DNA of 34,904 nt, taken from positions 1-34,904 of IMG/VR virus record IMGVR_UViG_3300010885_061168; one strand, 5' to 3'. Both the position numbers and the translations under genes were made by a program. The notes below the pieces were generated by a model. The model was not told where the DNA came from. It searched no databases and saw only the letters and a program-made list of their open reading frames with translations. The stretch is from a virus. Positions 7,976-16,374 of the stretch are shown piece by piece. The number at the start of each line of letters is the position of its first letter. Position 1 is the first letter of the stretch.

Positions 7976-8470
7976 CTATCCCCCTACTGTTTCGAGACCT
8001 AATTGATTAGATGTATAGACTGTATCTGAATTGTATTTTTTAGGAACAGATTGATTTGCTCCATCTCTAGAATCCATTTCAATATGTCCGTGATTTCCTC
8101 CTGGTGCAAATTTAATACTATCCGATTTTATTTCTATAACTCTTTCAGTCTTTTTACCCTTATTGTAAACCTGTATAAAATATCTATACTCCCTATTATC
8201 AGGGGTTCTAAAAGATCTAACTATTACTCCGTTATATTTTTTATCATCTTCGTTATCCAGGGATTTTCCTATTACTGCATCTCCTATCTGAAATTTAGCT
8301 CCCTTTACATTATTAGGAATATTAGGATCCCTTCCAACAGAGACCGATAAATCGTCAAAAGGTTTGTAATTTATTTTAAGGATACCATTAGCTCCACCGA
8401 ATCCATATGTGTCTCCGTAAGCATTATCTCCTCCTCCAAAATCTTCGTATATAGATTTAATATGTTTCAT
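7976..8470 (-). CDS. Unknown virion-like protein with capsid-targeting-like N-terminus, 164 aa
   Basis: I do not recognise a family. The N-terminus MKHIKSIYEDFGGGD resembles a capsid-targeting peptide with a possible cut after E9, followed by a Gly-rich linker. Residues 58-115 (FQIGDAVIGKS to IKFAP) look like a small beta-barrel of KOW/Tudor type, and a comparable module occurs in the 725-residue protein at 584-632. The C-terminal 40 residues appear disordered. The ATG is 4 bases beyond the stop of the preceding gene, so they are probably co-translated. A role as a small internal head protein is inference. Confidence 0.75.
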   Translation of the reverse strand: MKHIKSIYEDFGGGDNAYGDTYGFGGANGILKINYKPFDDLSVSVGRDPNIPNNVKGAKFQIGDAVIGKSLDNEDDKKYNGVIVRSFRTPDNREYRYFIQVYNKGKKTERVIEIKSDSIKFAPGGNHGHIEMDSRDGANQSVPKKYNSDTVYTSNQLGLETVGG

Positions 8471-8474
8471 TAAG

Positions 8475-9014
8475 CTATATATCTTTCTTCTCTTTAAATT
8501 CGGTGTTATGTACTTTAATTACATCTCTTATCTTTGATGCTAGCTCATAATTTTCAGAATCTATAGCTTTCTTTAGCATATTATCTAGTCTATCGAAATC
8601 GGATTCTTCTATCATATAATCGGATTTTCCTACAACATTAGATAAACAAATTCTCTGGGGGGAATAAATAACTTCAATCGATGATCCTATTTGAATTTCC
8701 ATATCCTCGGATTCGTCGTCTTCTTCATCTTCACCAATATCTAAATCCCATTCGCTATTAAACCAGAATATAACCCATGGTCCATAAACTAATTCGCTTA
8801 CATCATTTTCTACGACATATTTGAGAAGGGTCTTTAATTCTGCTTTATAGTCATTTTTAGATATTTCTTCCGCATTATTTTTCTTCTTCATTCCTGGAAT
8901 AGCAGTAACTCCCTCGCCTACCCCGAATTTAAATATTTTTCCTGCACTACATATAGAATCCCAATCTAAGCTAGATATAGTTTTTTCTATTAATTTTGAA
9001 TTGTCCTTATTCAT
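8475..9014 (-). CDS. Unknown protein with C-terminal UVR motif, 179 aa
   Basis: The C-terminal segment DNMLKKAIDSENYELASKIR (about 144-163) fits the UVR motif found in UvrB, UvrC and McsA-type proteins, a short helical hairpin that mediates protein-protein contact. The first 70 residues form an unrecognised domain starting with SLDWDSI. The middle has an acidic run (GEDEEDDESEDME, about 94-106). It lies 3 bases after the gp62-like gene and is probably in the same operon as the replication genes, so a role in replication or repair is possible but not shown. The start has no Shine-Dalgarno. Confidence 0.75.
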   Translation of the reverse strand: MNKDNSKLIEKTISSLDWDSICSAGKIFKFGVGEGVTAIPGMKKKNNAEEISKNDYKAELKTLLKYVVENDVSELVYGPWVIFWFNSEWDLDIGEDEEDDESEDMEIQIGSSIEVIYSPQRICLSNVVGKSDYMIEESDFDRLDNMLKKAIDSENYELASKIRDVIKVHNTEFKEKKDI

Positions 9015-9017
9015 AGA

Positions 9018-9431
9018 TTAATTTTTAATCCCTACCTGTTCACTAACATTTTTTACCCATTCTTCATACTTCTTAGGGTAGAAGGTTTTTAAATCGGAAA
9101 GATCCCTTTTAGACATTTGATATTTCTCTCTCAAAAGATATTCAACTTCCGAATAATCTTTTTTAGATTCTGTCTTTAAAGCTTCTTTCTTCTTAGTCTT
9201 TGTATATATCCAATAAGGAGGTTTAGTATATAGATTTGTAAGGGTTCCGTGCCACCAATCTATTACAGAAGAAGGATTAATTTTTAAATGGTTAAATTGA
9301 TTTGCCTGTACTGGAAAATTTATAGCCATTATTCTATTAACCATAAAGAAATTTCTTGCTTTGTCATTTTTACTGACATCATCCCATTTTTTATCGGAAA
9401 ACATTTTTTTAATTATATCAAATAGCTGCAT
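9018..9431 (-). CDS. 62: Sliding-clamp loader small subunit, gp62-like, 137 aa
   Basis: In T4 the gp62 subunit joins four gp44 ATPases to load the gp45 clamp. The segment FFMVNRIMAINFPVQANQFN (28-47) fits the conserved FMVNRxLSYFxDTxLxANEMN region of T4-like gp62. The C-terminal VEYLLREKYQMSKRDLSDL fits the conserved helix that starts VKEYYGYS in relatives as I recall them. At 137 residues it is shorter than T4 gp62 (187). The gp44 gene is nearby at 12072-13016, though separated by a kinase gene, a homing endonuclease gene and RNase H. This identification is from recalled motifs and context, so moderate. Confidence 0.6.
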   Translation of the reverse strand: MQLFDIIKKMFSDKKWDDVSKNDKARNFFMVNRIMAINFPVQANQFNHLKINPSSVIDWWHGTLTNLYTKPPYWIYTKTKKKEALKTESKKDYSEVEYLLREKYQMSKRDLSDLKTFYPKKYEEWVKNVSEQVGIKN

Positions 9432-9436
9432 ATTAA

Positions 9437-10576
9437 TTAGGAATTAAATAAAGAAAACGGATCAAATTGTTTAGGTGTTTGGTCTACTGATATCCATTCG
9501 GTTCCTTCTAATATTTTTATTCTGTCTATTGTTATATTTCTTTTAGGTATTTCGGTTCCTCTTATTATTTCTTTTTCCATTTCTTCAGTAACATACTCAG
9601 GAATCATTTCAGAATTTAACCACATTAGATTAAAATTTCTTATTAGGTTTTTTATAACTTTTTCTCTATTTTCAGAAGAGTCAACATCTTTAGAAGCTCT
9701 AAGAATAAATCCAGATATCCAATTTAAAAATTCTGGATCTTCTATTATATCAATAATTTCTTTAGAATACCATTCAGATTCTACGAAAGATTCCATAATA
9801 ATATCTGCTTTCTTTTGGCTGAAAGTTTGGGTTCTTTCCCCTTTTTTAATATTCCAAACACTAGGTACACAATCTCCTTTATCCCCAACTAAAACTTTAT
9901 TGAATATAAATTTTTTATCTTCGATTTCTATTAATTCTATTTTATTTAATAGATTAGACATTTTTTCTTTATCTGAATCTATAAAATCAGTAGTATTAAA
10001 TATAGAAGCCTCTGATTTGTTTTCAAGCCATGATTCTTTCCATCCTTTAGGTATACTTAGTATGTTTCTTTTGGAATTAGTGTTCCAAGTACATGTCCAA
10101 GCATTATTTTTAATTTTTACTAGCTGATATAAATCTTTATCTCCGGAGATTATAAAACAATTTTCTCCTATCGAATTAAAATAATCACACCAGTATAATA
10201 AAAGGTCGTCTCCTTCTGCTCCTTCTACTTTAGAATAAATAAATCCCATTTTCTCTAAATGATTTCCAAACTCCTGAAGGAGATCGAAGAATATAGTCCA
10301 ATCTACTTTTTCATCTTTTACTCTATCTGATTTATATCCCCCGCCCTCTATTTCGATTTTCTTTCTCCAACTTCTGCTGTCTGCGGTAAAAATAAGTCTA
10401 CCCCCAGTAGGAAGATCTCTTAGTGAAGAACAAAGGTCGGTAGCTATTTTTCTTATGAATAAAGATCTATCTTTTTTATCCGATAGAGTTTTTCCTGGAT
10501 CTATACTAGTGTATCCTGCAAATACTCCAAAGGTTTTATGGAAAATATAATTTCCATCAATCAGCACGTTTATCAT
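9437..10576 (-). CDS. rnh: RNase H / 5'-3' flap nuclease of the FEN-1 family (T4 Rnh-like), 379 aa
   Basis: This enzyme would remove RNA primers and 5' flaps on the lagging strand. The FEN-family acidic motifs are present in order: VLIDGNYI (D7), LIFTADSR (D66), VEGAEGDDLLLYW (about 117-129), ISGDKDLYQL and LVGDKGDCVPSVW, the last at the helix-3-turn-helix DNA-binding element. It is longer than T4 RNase H (305 residues), partly because of an insertion between SGDKD and VGDKGD. It is followed at 5 bases by the gp62-like gene. Upstream it faces the GIY-YIG gene across an 89-base divergent gap. Confidence 0.88.
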   Translation of the reverse strand: MINVLIDGNYIFHKTFGVFAGYTSIDPGKTLSDKKDRSLFIRKIATDLCSSLRDLPTGGRLIFTADSRSWRKKIEIEGGGYKSDRVKDEKVDWTIFFDLLQEFGNHLEKMGFIYSKVEGAEGDDLLLYWCDYFNSIGENCFIISGDKDLYQLVKIKNNAWTCTWNTNSKRNILSIPKGWKESWLENKSEASIFNTTDFIDSDKEKMSNLLNKIELIEIEDKKFIFNKVLVGDKGDCVPSVWNIKKGERTQTFSQKKADIIMESFVESEWYSKEIIDIIEDPEFLNWISGFILRASKDVDSSENREKVIKNLIRNFNLMWLNSEMIPEYVTEEMEKEIIRGTEIPKRNITIDRIKILEGTEWISVDQTPKQFDPFSLFNS

Positions 10577-10625
10577 ATATTTTTATTGATTTTTTAACTT
10601 TTTTGGTAATTTCATTTTTCACTAT

Positions 10626-10635
10626 AGATATATAA
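10626..10635 (+). promoter_or_regulatory. Putative promoter motif (AGATATATAA) for the GIY-YIG gene
   Basis: The same ten bases as the motif before the protease-scaffold gene, here on the plus strand 30 bases before the ATG at 10666. If it is a late promoter, the inserted endonuclease uses phage late transcription. Confidence 0.35.
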
Positions 10636-10665
10636 AATAAATTAGTTTCATAAAAATATACAGGA

Positions 10666-11547
10666 ATGGGAGAATATTACGTCTACGCTTATTTAGATCC
10701 GGAGAAAGTAGGATTATTTGAATATGGGGGATTCTCATTTGGATACGAGCCTTTTTACATAGGTAAAGGCAAAGGTAAAAGATGCCTAAGAGGATTAAAA
10801 GACTCAGGAAATAAGATTAAAAAAGGTAAGATAGAAAAAATATATTCGAGAGGCCATGAACCCCTTATAGTAAAGATAAAATCCGGACTAAATGAAAATG
10901 AAGCATTTGATCTAGAAATTTCATTAGTAGAAGAGATAGGAAGAATTATTTTGAAAAATGGACCACTGGTCAACATATCAGACGGAGGGATTGGAACAAA
11001 GGGGAGAAAGGATACGGAAAAAGATACCGAAAGAAAGAAAAAATTTAAACACTCCGAAGAATGGAAAAAAGTTCTATCTAAACCAGTACTTCAATTTACA
11101 TTAGATGGAGAATTTCTGGGTGAATATTCCTCGGTAAAAGAGGCATCACAAAAAACAGGAACGATTAAACAAAATATTTCATCTAACCTTAGAGGTAAAT
11201 ATAAAAGTGCCGGGGGATTTATTTGGAAATATAAAGACCCTTCTCTTTTGTTGCAGGGACATCTAAGTAAACCATTTGAGATGCCAAAGCATTCAGAAGA
11301 AACAAAAAAGAAAATGTCTTTTTCTGCAAAGAAAGGGGAAGAACATCACATGAAAAAAAAGAAGGGCGGTAATAATCCAAGGGCTAAAAAAATAGCCCAA
11401 AAAAATTTAGAAGGAGAAATAATAAAAATATGGGACAGCATGTCAGACATCAAAAGGGAATTGGGTTTTACCCCTTCCAATATCTGCAGATGCTGTCAGG
11501 GATCCGTTAAGAGAATAGGAGGATTTAAATGGGAATACTCAAACTAG
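10666..11547 (+). CDS. GIY-YIG homing endonuclease with NUMOD1-type repeats, 293 aa
   Basis: The N-terminal domain has YYVYAYLDP (4-12, the GIY strand), PFYIGKGKGKR (the YIG strand with its following basic residues) and EAFDLEISLVEEIGR with the likely catalytic glutamate, then NISDGGIG. Two modules resembling NUMOD1 DNA-binding repeats follow: QFTLDGEFLGEYSSVKEAS with GGFIWKY, and KNLEGEIIKIWDSMSDIKRE with GGFKWEY. Basic linkers join them. It would cut a target DNA site to spread its own gene. It is one of only two plus-strand genes and sits between the guanylate-kinase-like and RNase H genes without disrupting either. I see no intron. It is probably a free-standing mobile gene. Confidence 0.88.
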   Translation: MGEYYVYAYLDPEKVGLFEYGGFSFGYEPFYIGKGKGKRCLRGLKDSGNKIKKGKIEKIYSRGHEPLIVKIKSGLNENEAFDLEISLVEEIGRIILKNGPLVNISDGGIGTKGRKDTEKDTERKKKFKHSEEWKKVLSKPVLQFTLDGEFLGEYSSVKEASQKTGTIKQNISSNLRGKYKSAGGFIWKYKDPSLLLQGHLSKPFEMPKHSEETKKKMSFSAKKGEEHHMKKKKGGNNPRAKKIAQKNLEGEIIKIWDSMSDIKRELGFTPSNICRCCQGSVKRIGGFKWEYSN

Positions 11548-11559
11548 CATTTCTTTTTT

Positions 11560-12072
11560 TTACTGTTGATAATTTTTTATTAAATTTTCGAAAAAACCCG
11601 AGAAATTATCCATTATCGAATTATTTATGGTAATATCAAAATCATCAAAATCTTTAAAATCTTCTTCGTCTGCTTCTATTCTTCTTTCTACATCATCCGC
11701 ATCCTTTCTCTCTAGAAGTCTGGTCCTTCTAACTTCTTCGTTAGCTTCTATATAAAGTATAATAGATTTTTTTCTATCCTCTTTTTTAAGTGAAGAAATT
11801 CCTTTAGGAGTCATTATAAAGAGATTTGATTTTTTAAATTCTGTTTTAGGAGTTCCGTAAAACCATCCATTAAAATAAACGCTCTCGTAAAGATCTTTTT
11901 TTGCGGGTATATCTTTTTCCTCTATGAAAAAATAATCTTTACCATTTTCTTCATTTTCTCTTATAGGTCTAGTAGTATATGATTTACAATAAGTAAACCC
12001 AAAATCCTCCATAATTTTTCTAAGGTAATCTTTTCCCGATCCCCCTTTTCCCGATATGATTATTCTTTTCAT
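11560..12072 (-). CDS. Guanylate-kinase-like (deoxy)nucleoside monophosphate kinase, 170 aa
   Basis: The P-loop is GKGGSGKD (8-15). The following SYTTRPIRENEENGKDYFF (31-49) is the GMP-binding signature of guanylate kinases (TTRxxRxxExxGxDYxF). RRTRLLERKDADDVERRIE resembles the lid and arginine region. It would phosphorylate (d)GMP or a related dNMP for phage DNA synthesis, a role that T4 gp1 fills with a different sequence type. The ATG overlaps the gp44 stop by one base (TAATG), so the two are translationally coupled. It ends 12 bases from the convergent GIY-YIG gene. At 170 residues it is slightly shorter than cellular Gmk (about 200). Confidence 0.8.
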   Translation of the reverse strand: MKRIIISGKGGSGKDYLRKIMEDFGFTYCKSYTTRPIRENEENGKDYFFIEEKDIPAKKDLYESVYFNGWFYGTPKTEFKKSNLFIMTPKGISSLKKEDRKKSIILYIEANEEVRRTRLLERKDADDVERRIEADEEDFKDFDDFDITINNSIMDNFSGFFENLIKNYQQ

Positions 12073-13016
12073 TATTCTATTAATTTTTGTATGCTACAGA
12101 ATAAAGAAAGAAGAGAAATCATAGGATCTATAACTTGAACTCTTTGTGCTTGGTGACTTGCAACTAAAATTATAACTGCTGGAATTATTCTAGATAATTC
12201 CGGTCTATTTCCAATTATCCAATCTATAAATTCATTACCTAAAGCAGACATTATATCATCAACTTTACCTGAATATTCTCCTACTAATATTTGGTAATTT
12301 TTTACCGGGTCTTTAGATTCAACTATCATTTTATATAGGTCCTCGTATGACCATCCAAATTCTTTTATCTTTTGTGAATCTACTTCTTTTACCCCTTCTA
12401 TCATCCACGTCTGTATTCTATTCAGTGCGGATCTAAAATCGGGATAGTAATTTTTTTGGAAAGTCTCTAACGAATCATCATCTATAGAAATTCCTATCTT
12501 AGATAAGATTATTTTAATCCTGCTCTTCCATTCATCTTTTAAAGCTGTTTCTTCTGAGCTGTCTATTGGATTAAAATCTATAACCTCAAATCTACTTTGA
12601 ATAGCTTCGGGAATCTTATTCATATAATTGCAAGTGGCTACAAATCTAGTATTACTAGCAAATTTTTCTATTGTTCCTCTAAGAGCTTTATAGAATTGAT
12701 CAGAAGCTCCATCAAACTCATCCAATACCACTATCTTCTTAGATGATTTCCCATCTAATACAGACATGCTAGAACAAAATTCATTTATCTTATTTCTAAT
12801 TGTATCTACCGAACTCTCATCAGAAACATTAATAAATAAATGGGGAAATGGTAATGCTAATATTTTAGCTAATGTAGTCTTTCCGCATCCAGGAGATCCC
12901 GAAAGTAATACATTATGTCCTAAACCATTCAGAAAAATATTACTGATTCTTTGCGGAAGAATCATGTGCTTTAATTCTTTAGGTCTTAATTTTTCAGTTA
13001 ATAGTTCTTGTATCAT
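12072..13016 (-). CDS. 44: Sliding-clamp loader large subunit (AAA+ ATPase), gp44-like, 314 aa
   Basis: ATP-driven loader of the gp45 sliding clamp. The Walker A is GSPGCGKT (40-47), the Walker B IVVLDEFD (95-102), the sensor-1 strand TRFVATCNY (123-131), and the trans arginine finger lies in QSRFEVIDF (140-148), close to the SRC/SRF motif of clamp loaders. The length matches T4 gp44 (319). The first residues, LTEKLRPKEL, fit the usual EKYRP-type opening of this family. It is the first gene after a terminator at 13042-13063 and leads an operon with the kinase. The upstream sequence TTATATAAAAATAATAT could be promoter-like. Confidence 0.9.
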   Translation of the reverse strand: MIQELLTEKLRPKELKHMILPQRISNIFLNGLGHNVLLSGSPGCGKTTLAKILALPFPHLFINVSDESSVDTIRNKINEFCSSMSVLDGKSSKKIVVLDEFDGASDQFYKALRGTIEKFASNTRFVATCNYMNKIPEAIQSRFEVIDFNPIDSSEETALKDEWKSRIKIILSKIGISIDDDSLETFQKNYYPDFRSALNRIQTWMIEGVKEVDSQKIKEFGWSYEDLYKMIVESKDPVKNYQILVGEYSGKVDDIMSALGNEFIDWIIGNRPELSRIIPAVIILVASHQAQRVQVIDPMISLLSLFCSIQKLIE

Positions 13017-13041
13017 ATATTATTTTTATATAATACAAAAA

Positions 13042-13063
13042 AAATAGGGAAAGTTCCCTATTT
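13042..13063 (-). terminator. Rho-independent terminator after the second portal gene
   Basis: On the minus strand the stem AAATAGGGA/TCCCTATTT closes a small loop and is followed by a run of eight or so U residues. It separates the portal genes from the gp44 operon. The mirrored U/A tracts make weak bidirectional action possible. Confidence 0.75.
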
Positions 13064-13089
13064 CTATTAATACAAGAGATAATAAATCT

Positions 13090-14712
13090 TTATATAGTAA
13101 CTGATGGAGTTTCTTCTCCTTCAGGAGCTGCTGCTCCACCTTCTGCTGCCCCACCTTCTTTAGCTGCTTTTCCTGCTTCTTTTTCTTCTCTTTTTTTATA
13201 CTCCTCGTTAGTTTTGGCTTGATCTGGGGTTATACCTAAGTATCTATTTATAAGGAATTCTTTGTCAAAATAAGGGGTTTCGGTTTCCCCTATCTTCATT
13301 TTTATTTCTCCCAGGCCATTCACAAATTCTATCCTTTTAGTGAATCCTCCCATTTGGATCATTTCCTCTAATTCGCTTTCCCTGTAGTAATTTAGTCCTA
13401 ATTTACTTTTAAAATTTCTATCTTTTGCTAATTCAGGATGGTCTAGACACATTTGGATATAAAGAGGTTTTACCAATATCTCTTGGAATATAGATCTAAG
13501 TCTTCTTAAAAACTTTTCGAATCTAATTTCATCTCTTTGCATTTGATCTACCCCCGTTTGATAGTTTATAGGAGCAGAGGATCTAGAAGAAAATCTTGCA
13601 TAAGGTATCTTAGAATCCATCTTTAACTTATTAAAGAAATAAAGAACATTGTCCATTATATTAAAATCCGGTCCACTTGGGTTTAAAGATGATATATCAG
13701 GGGTCTGTCCGTCTTTTTCAGGAAATAGATAATTCTTATAAAATTGAACTTTAGGCTTTCCGTTTATTGTTAATTCACCAGAATTATCATTTATTGAAAT
13801 ATCTTCTTTATAGTTAGACATTATCTGTCCTAGAGTTTGTAATGCTTTCTGTTGGGATTGGGTTCCTGTTGGAATTACAAATTTAAGTCTATAAGAAGCA
13901 TTCATAACATTCCATATAATTCTGGTGTTCTCCATTATTTTTAGAATGTTATAAGATCTTATTAGTCTTTCAGCATAGCTAACTCGGGAAACCGAATTTC
14001 CTTTAGCATAAGAAATGTATATGATCTGTTCATTAGTAAGTCTTCTAGACATCTGAGGATTAGTTGGGTATTGTATCCAGAATTGTTGATATTCTTCCTC
14101 GCTTATTTTTTCAACTACCGGTTGAAGAGATGTGGGATCTAGTTCTTTAAATCCTATTATTTCTTTCCCCTTATTATCATAGATTATTTCAAATGCTAAA
14201 AATCCATCAATTAGGAGTTGTCTAAAATATTGCCACCCCAGATTAGAATTTTGGAATCCAAATACATTATAAAGTCTATTATAATGGTCAGTTATTTTAT
14301 CTAGTATCTTATCTTTAAGATCTATATTTAAAGTAGATGCGGTAGCAAAGAAATTTCTATCGTCATAACTTATAGATTCGTCACAAACAGTATCTAGTAT
14401 AAATTCTATTTCGCCATTAAGTGAAAACTTTCTTAAGAATTTTCTTTTCTCCAAATAATCTCTATCAAAATAAGCAATGTATTTTCTTATCTTAACATCT
14501 TGATGTGAAAGTAGCCATTTAAAAGCATCGTCTTGGGTAAACCCAGTACCTTCTGAATTAAAGAAAGAACTTTCTGTCTTACCTATAGCTTGAGAATTTC
14601 GTACAACCATATCATCATATTTCATACCGAAACTAGATATTTTTCCGAGATTCCTCATTATATTCCCAAAAGCTGATCTATTGGGTTGCTGGTAATCTAA
14701 AAATCCTGCCAT
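13090..14712 (-). CDS. 20: Portal protein gp20-like, second copy, 540 aa
   Basis: Portal vertex protein, a 12-subunit ring through which DNA enters and leaves the head. Typical T4-like portal segments are present: SFGMKYDDMVVRNSQAIG (27-44), FILDTVCDESISYD, GWQYFRQLLIDGFLAFEI, ELDPTSLQPV, IIYISYAKGNSVSRVSYAER, and a helical region up to LNYYRESELEEM. The C-terminus is Ala/Gly/Glu-rich and ends EETPSVTI. The length is close to T4 gp20 (524). It lies 9 bases downstream of a paralogue of exactly equal length, with the same start (MAGF) and end. Both copies keep all conserved blocks, so neither looks like a pseudogene. Confidence 0.9.
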   Translation of the reverse strand: MAGFLDYQQPNRSAFGNIMRNLGKISSFGMKYDDMVVRNSQAIGKTESSFFNSEGTGFTQDDAFKWLLSHQDVKIRKYIAYFDRDYLEKRKFLRKFSLNGEIEFILDTVCDESISYDDRNFFATASTLNIDLKDKILDKITDHYNRLYNVFGFQNSNLGWQYFRQLLIDGFLAFEIIYDNKGKEIIGFKELDPTSLQPVVEKISEEEYQQFWIQYPTNPQMSRRLTNEQIIYISYAKGNSVSRVSYAERLIRSYNILKIMENTRIIWNVMNASYRLKFVIPTGTQSQQKALQTLGQIMSNYKEDISINDNSGELTINGKPKVQFYKNYLFPEKDGQTPDISSLNPSGPDFNIMDNVLYFFNKLKMDSKIPYARFSSRSSAPINYQTGVDQMQRDEIRFEKFLRRLRSIFQEILVKPLYIQMCLDHPELAKDRNFKSKLGLNYYRESELEEMIQMGGFTKRIEFVNGLGEIKMKIGETETPYFDKEFLINRYLGITPDQAKTNEEYKKREEKEAGKAAKEGGAAEGGAAAPEGEETPSVTI

Positions 14713-14721
14713 TTCTTTTTA

Positions 14722-16344
14722 TTATATTGTTACTGCTGGGGTTTCTTCTCCTTCGGCAGCTCCTGCTTCTCCTTCTTTTCCACCTTCTTTTTTAGCTTCT
14801 TTTTCTTTTTCTTTTTTCTTTCTCTCTTTTATTTCCTCGTTTGCCTTAAGATCTTTCTTATCGATACCCAGGAAATTTTCAACAAGGAAAGGAACAGAAA
14901 AATAAGGCTTTTCGTCATCACCCATTAACCCAACCATAGCGGTAACGGATTCTTTTCTTTTGTTTATAACATCTATCTCCTGGTTTACTTTAAAAGGATT
15001 ATCAGAGAAAAAATTTAATCCTAGCTGTGATTTAAAAATAAAGTCTTTTTCTAATTCTTTGTGTTTCTTTACTATCTGAACCCAAAGGGGTTTAATTAAA
15101 ATATCTTGGAATACTGTTCTTAATCTCTCTATGAATTTAAAAAATCTTATCTCGTCTTTATCAAACCCTTCCCCGACATTCGAGTACGTGGCCGAGCTAC
15201 CACCCTCGGGGGTAGAAAATCTAGAAGGTGGTATTTTACTTTCCTGTATATACCTATCAAAGAAATAATTCAATGGAGTTGAATCGTTTAAATTAGGTCC
15301 TTCACTATTTATAGGTTCTATAGTAGGAGTTCCCCCCTGACCTGATGGCATTAAATAATTTTTATAAAATTGAATTTTAGGCTTTCCGTCTATCATCAAT
15401 TCCCCTGTTTGATCATTTAAATCAAAATCCTCTTTATAAATACTCATTAATTCCCCTAGAGTCTGCATCCCTTTTTGCATAGATTTAGTACCTACAGGAA
15501 CAGTCATTTTCATTCTGAACTGAGAATTCATCACCGACCATATTACTCTAGTGTATTCTATTGTTCTTAGAATATTAAAAGGTCTTATTAATCTCTCTAT
15601 GTAGCTTATTCTAGATATTGAATTTCCTTTAGCGTAGGAAATGTATATTATTTGGGGTTCATAAAGTATTCTTCTTTTTTTAGGGTCCTGAGGATATTGG
15701 GTCCATGTACTAAGAAAAGTTCCATCCGGCTGTTTTTCTACACTGGGAACTAAAGTAACAGGATCCAGTTCTTTAAATCCTATTATGTTTTTACCATCAT
15801 CATCAAATATGATCTCAAATGATAAAAATCCATCAACCAAAAATTGTCTAAAATATTGCCATCCTGTTATATCATCCGAAAATCCCCATATGTCATATAT
15901 CTTTTTATATGCATCATAGAGATCATCCTTGAATTTTTCATTTATGTCGGTAAGATCTAAAAAAGCAGGATAAGCAAAATAATTTGCTGGATCGTACGAA
16001 ATAGATTCATCGCATATTGTATCTAATACCCATTCTATTTCAGGATTTAAAGAAAACTTTCTTAAATAATCTCTCTTTCCTTTATAATCCTTATCAAAAT
16101 ATGTGATGTATTGTTTTGTATTTATGTCCTGTTTAGCTAAAGCCCAAGATAGATTTTCATCTTCTTTTCCTGCATGCCCATCCTTGTTTAAAAAACTAGC
16201 CTCGGTTACCCCTACCGCTTGGGAGTTTCTTACGACCATGTCATCGTATTTCATACCAAAAGTACTGAGATTTTTTACGGATTGTCTTATCCGATCTACT
16301 GCTCCGGGTGATGAAGGTTTATTATTTTCTACGAATCCTGCCAT
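14722..16344 (-). CDS. 20: Portal protein gp20-like, first copy, 540 aa
   Basis: A paralogue of the next gene and likewise a complete T4-like portal protein. Shared blocks include SFGMKYDDMVVRNSQAVG, WVLDTICDESISYDP, GWQYFRQFLVDGFLSFEI, ELDPVTLVPSVE, IIYISYAKGNSISRISYIER and KIQFYKNYLMPSGQ. The C-terminus ends EETPAVTI after a Lys/Glu/Ala/Gly-rich tail. It differs from the second copy in several regions, including the loop at about 350-385 (SKIPPSRFSTPEGGSSATYS here). The ATG follows a leader without a Shine-Dalgarno, 30 bases after the unknown 198-residue gene. Which copy builds the main ring, or whether the two mix, cannot be told from sequence. Confidence 0.9.
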   Translation of the reverse strand: MAGFVENNKPSSPGAVDRIRQSVKNLSTFGMKYDDMVVRNSQAVGVTEASFLNKDGHAGKEDENLSWALAKQDINTKQYITYFDKDYKGKRDYLRKFSLNPEIEWVLDTICDESISYDPANYFAYPAFLDLTDINEKFKDDLYDAYKKIYDIWGFSDDITGWQYFRQFLVDGFLSFEIIFDDDGKNIIGFKELDPVTLVPSVEKQPDGTFLSTWTQYPQDPKKRRILYEPQIIYISYAKGNSISRISYIERLIRPFNILRTIEYTRVIWSVMNSQFRMKMTVPVGTKSMQKGMQTLGELMSIYKEDFDLNDQTGELMIDGKPKIQFYKNYLMPSGQGGTPTIEPINSEGPNLNDSTPLNYFFDRYIQESKIPPSRFSTPEGGSSATYSNVGEGFDKDEIRFFKFIERLRTVFQDILIKPLWVQIVKKHKELEKDFIFKSQLGLNFFSDNPFKVNQEIDVINKRKESVTAMVGLMGDDEKPYFSVPFLVENFLGIDKKDLKANEEIKERKKKEKEKEAKKEGGKEGEAGAAEGEETPAVTI

Positions 16345-16374
16345 AATTACTATTAGAGATTATACCTCTTTTTT

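Noticed and set aside
8475-8484. Another AGATATATAG motif just before the 164-residue gene
   Set aside because: It is the coding end of the preceding gene (Lys-Asp-Ile-stop), so it may occur by chance; not counted among the promoter candidates.
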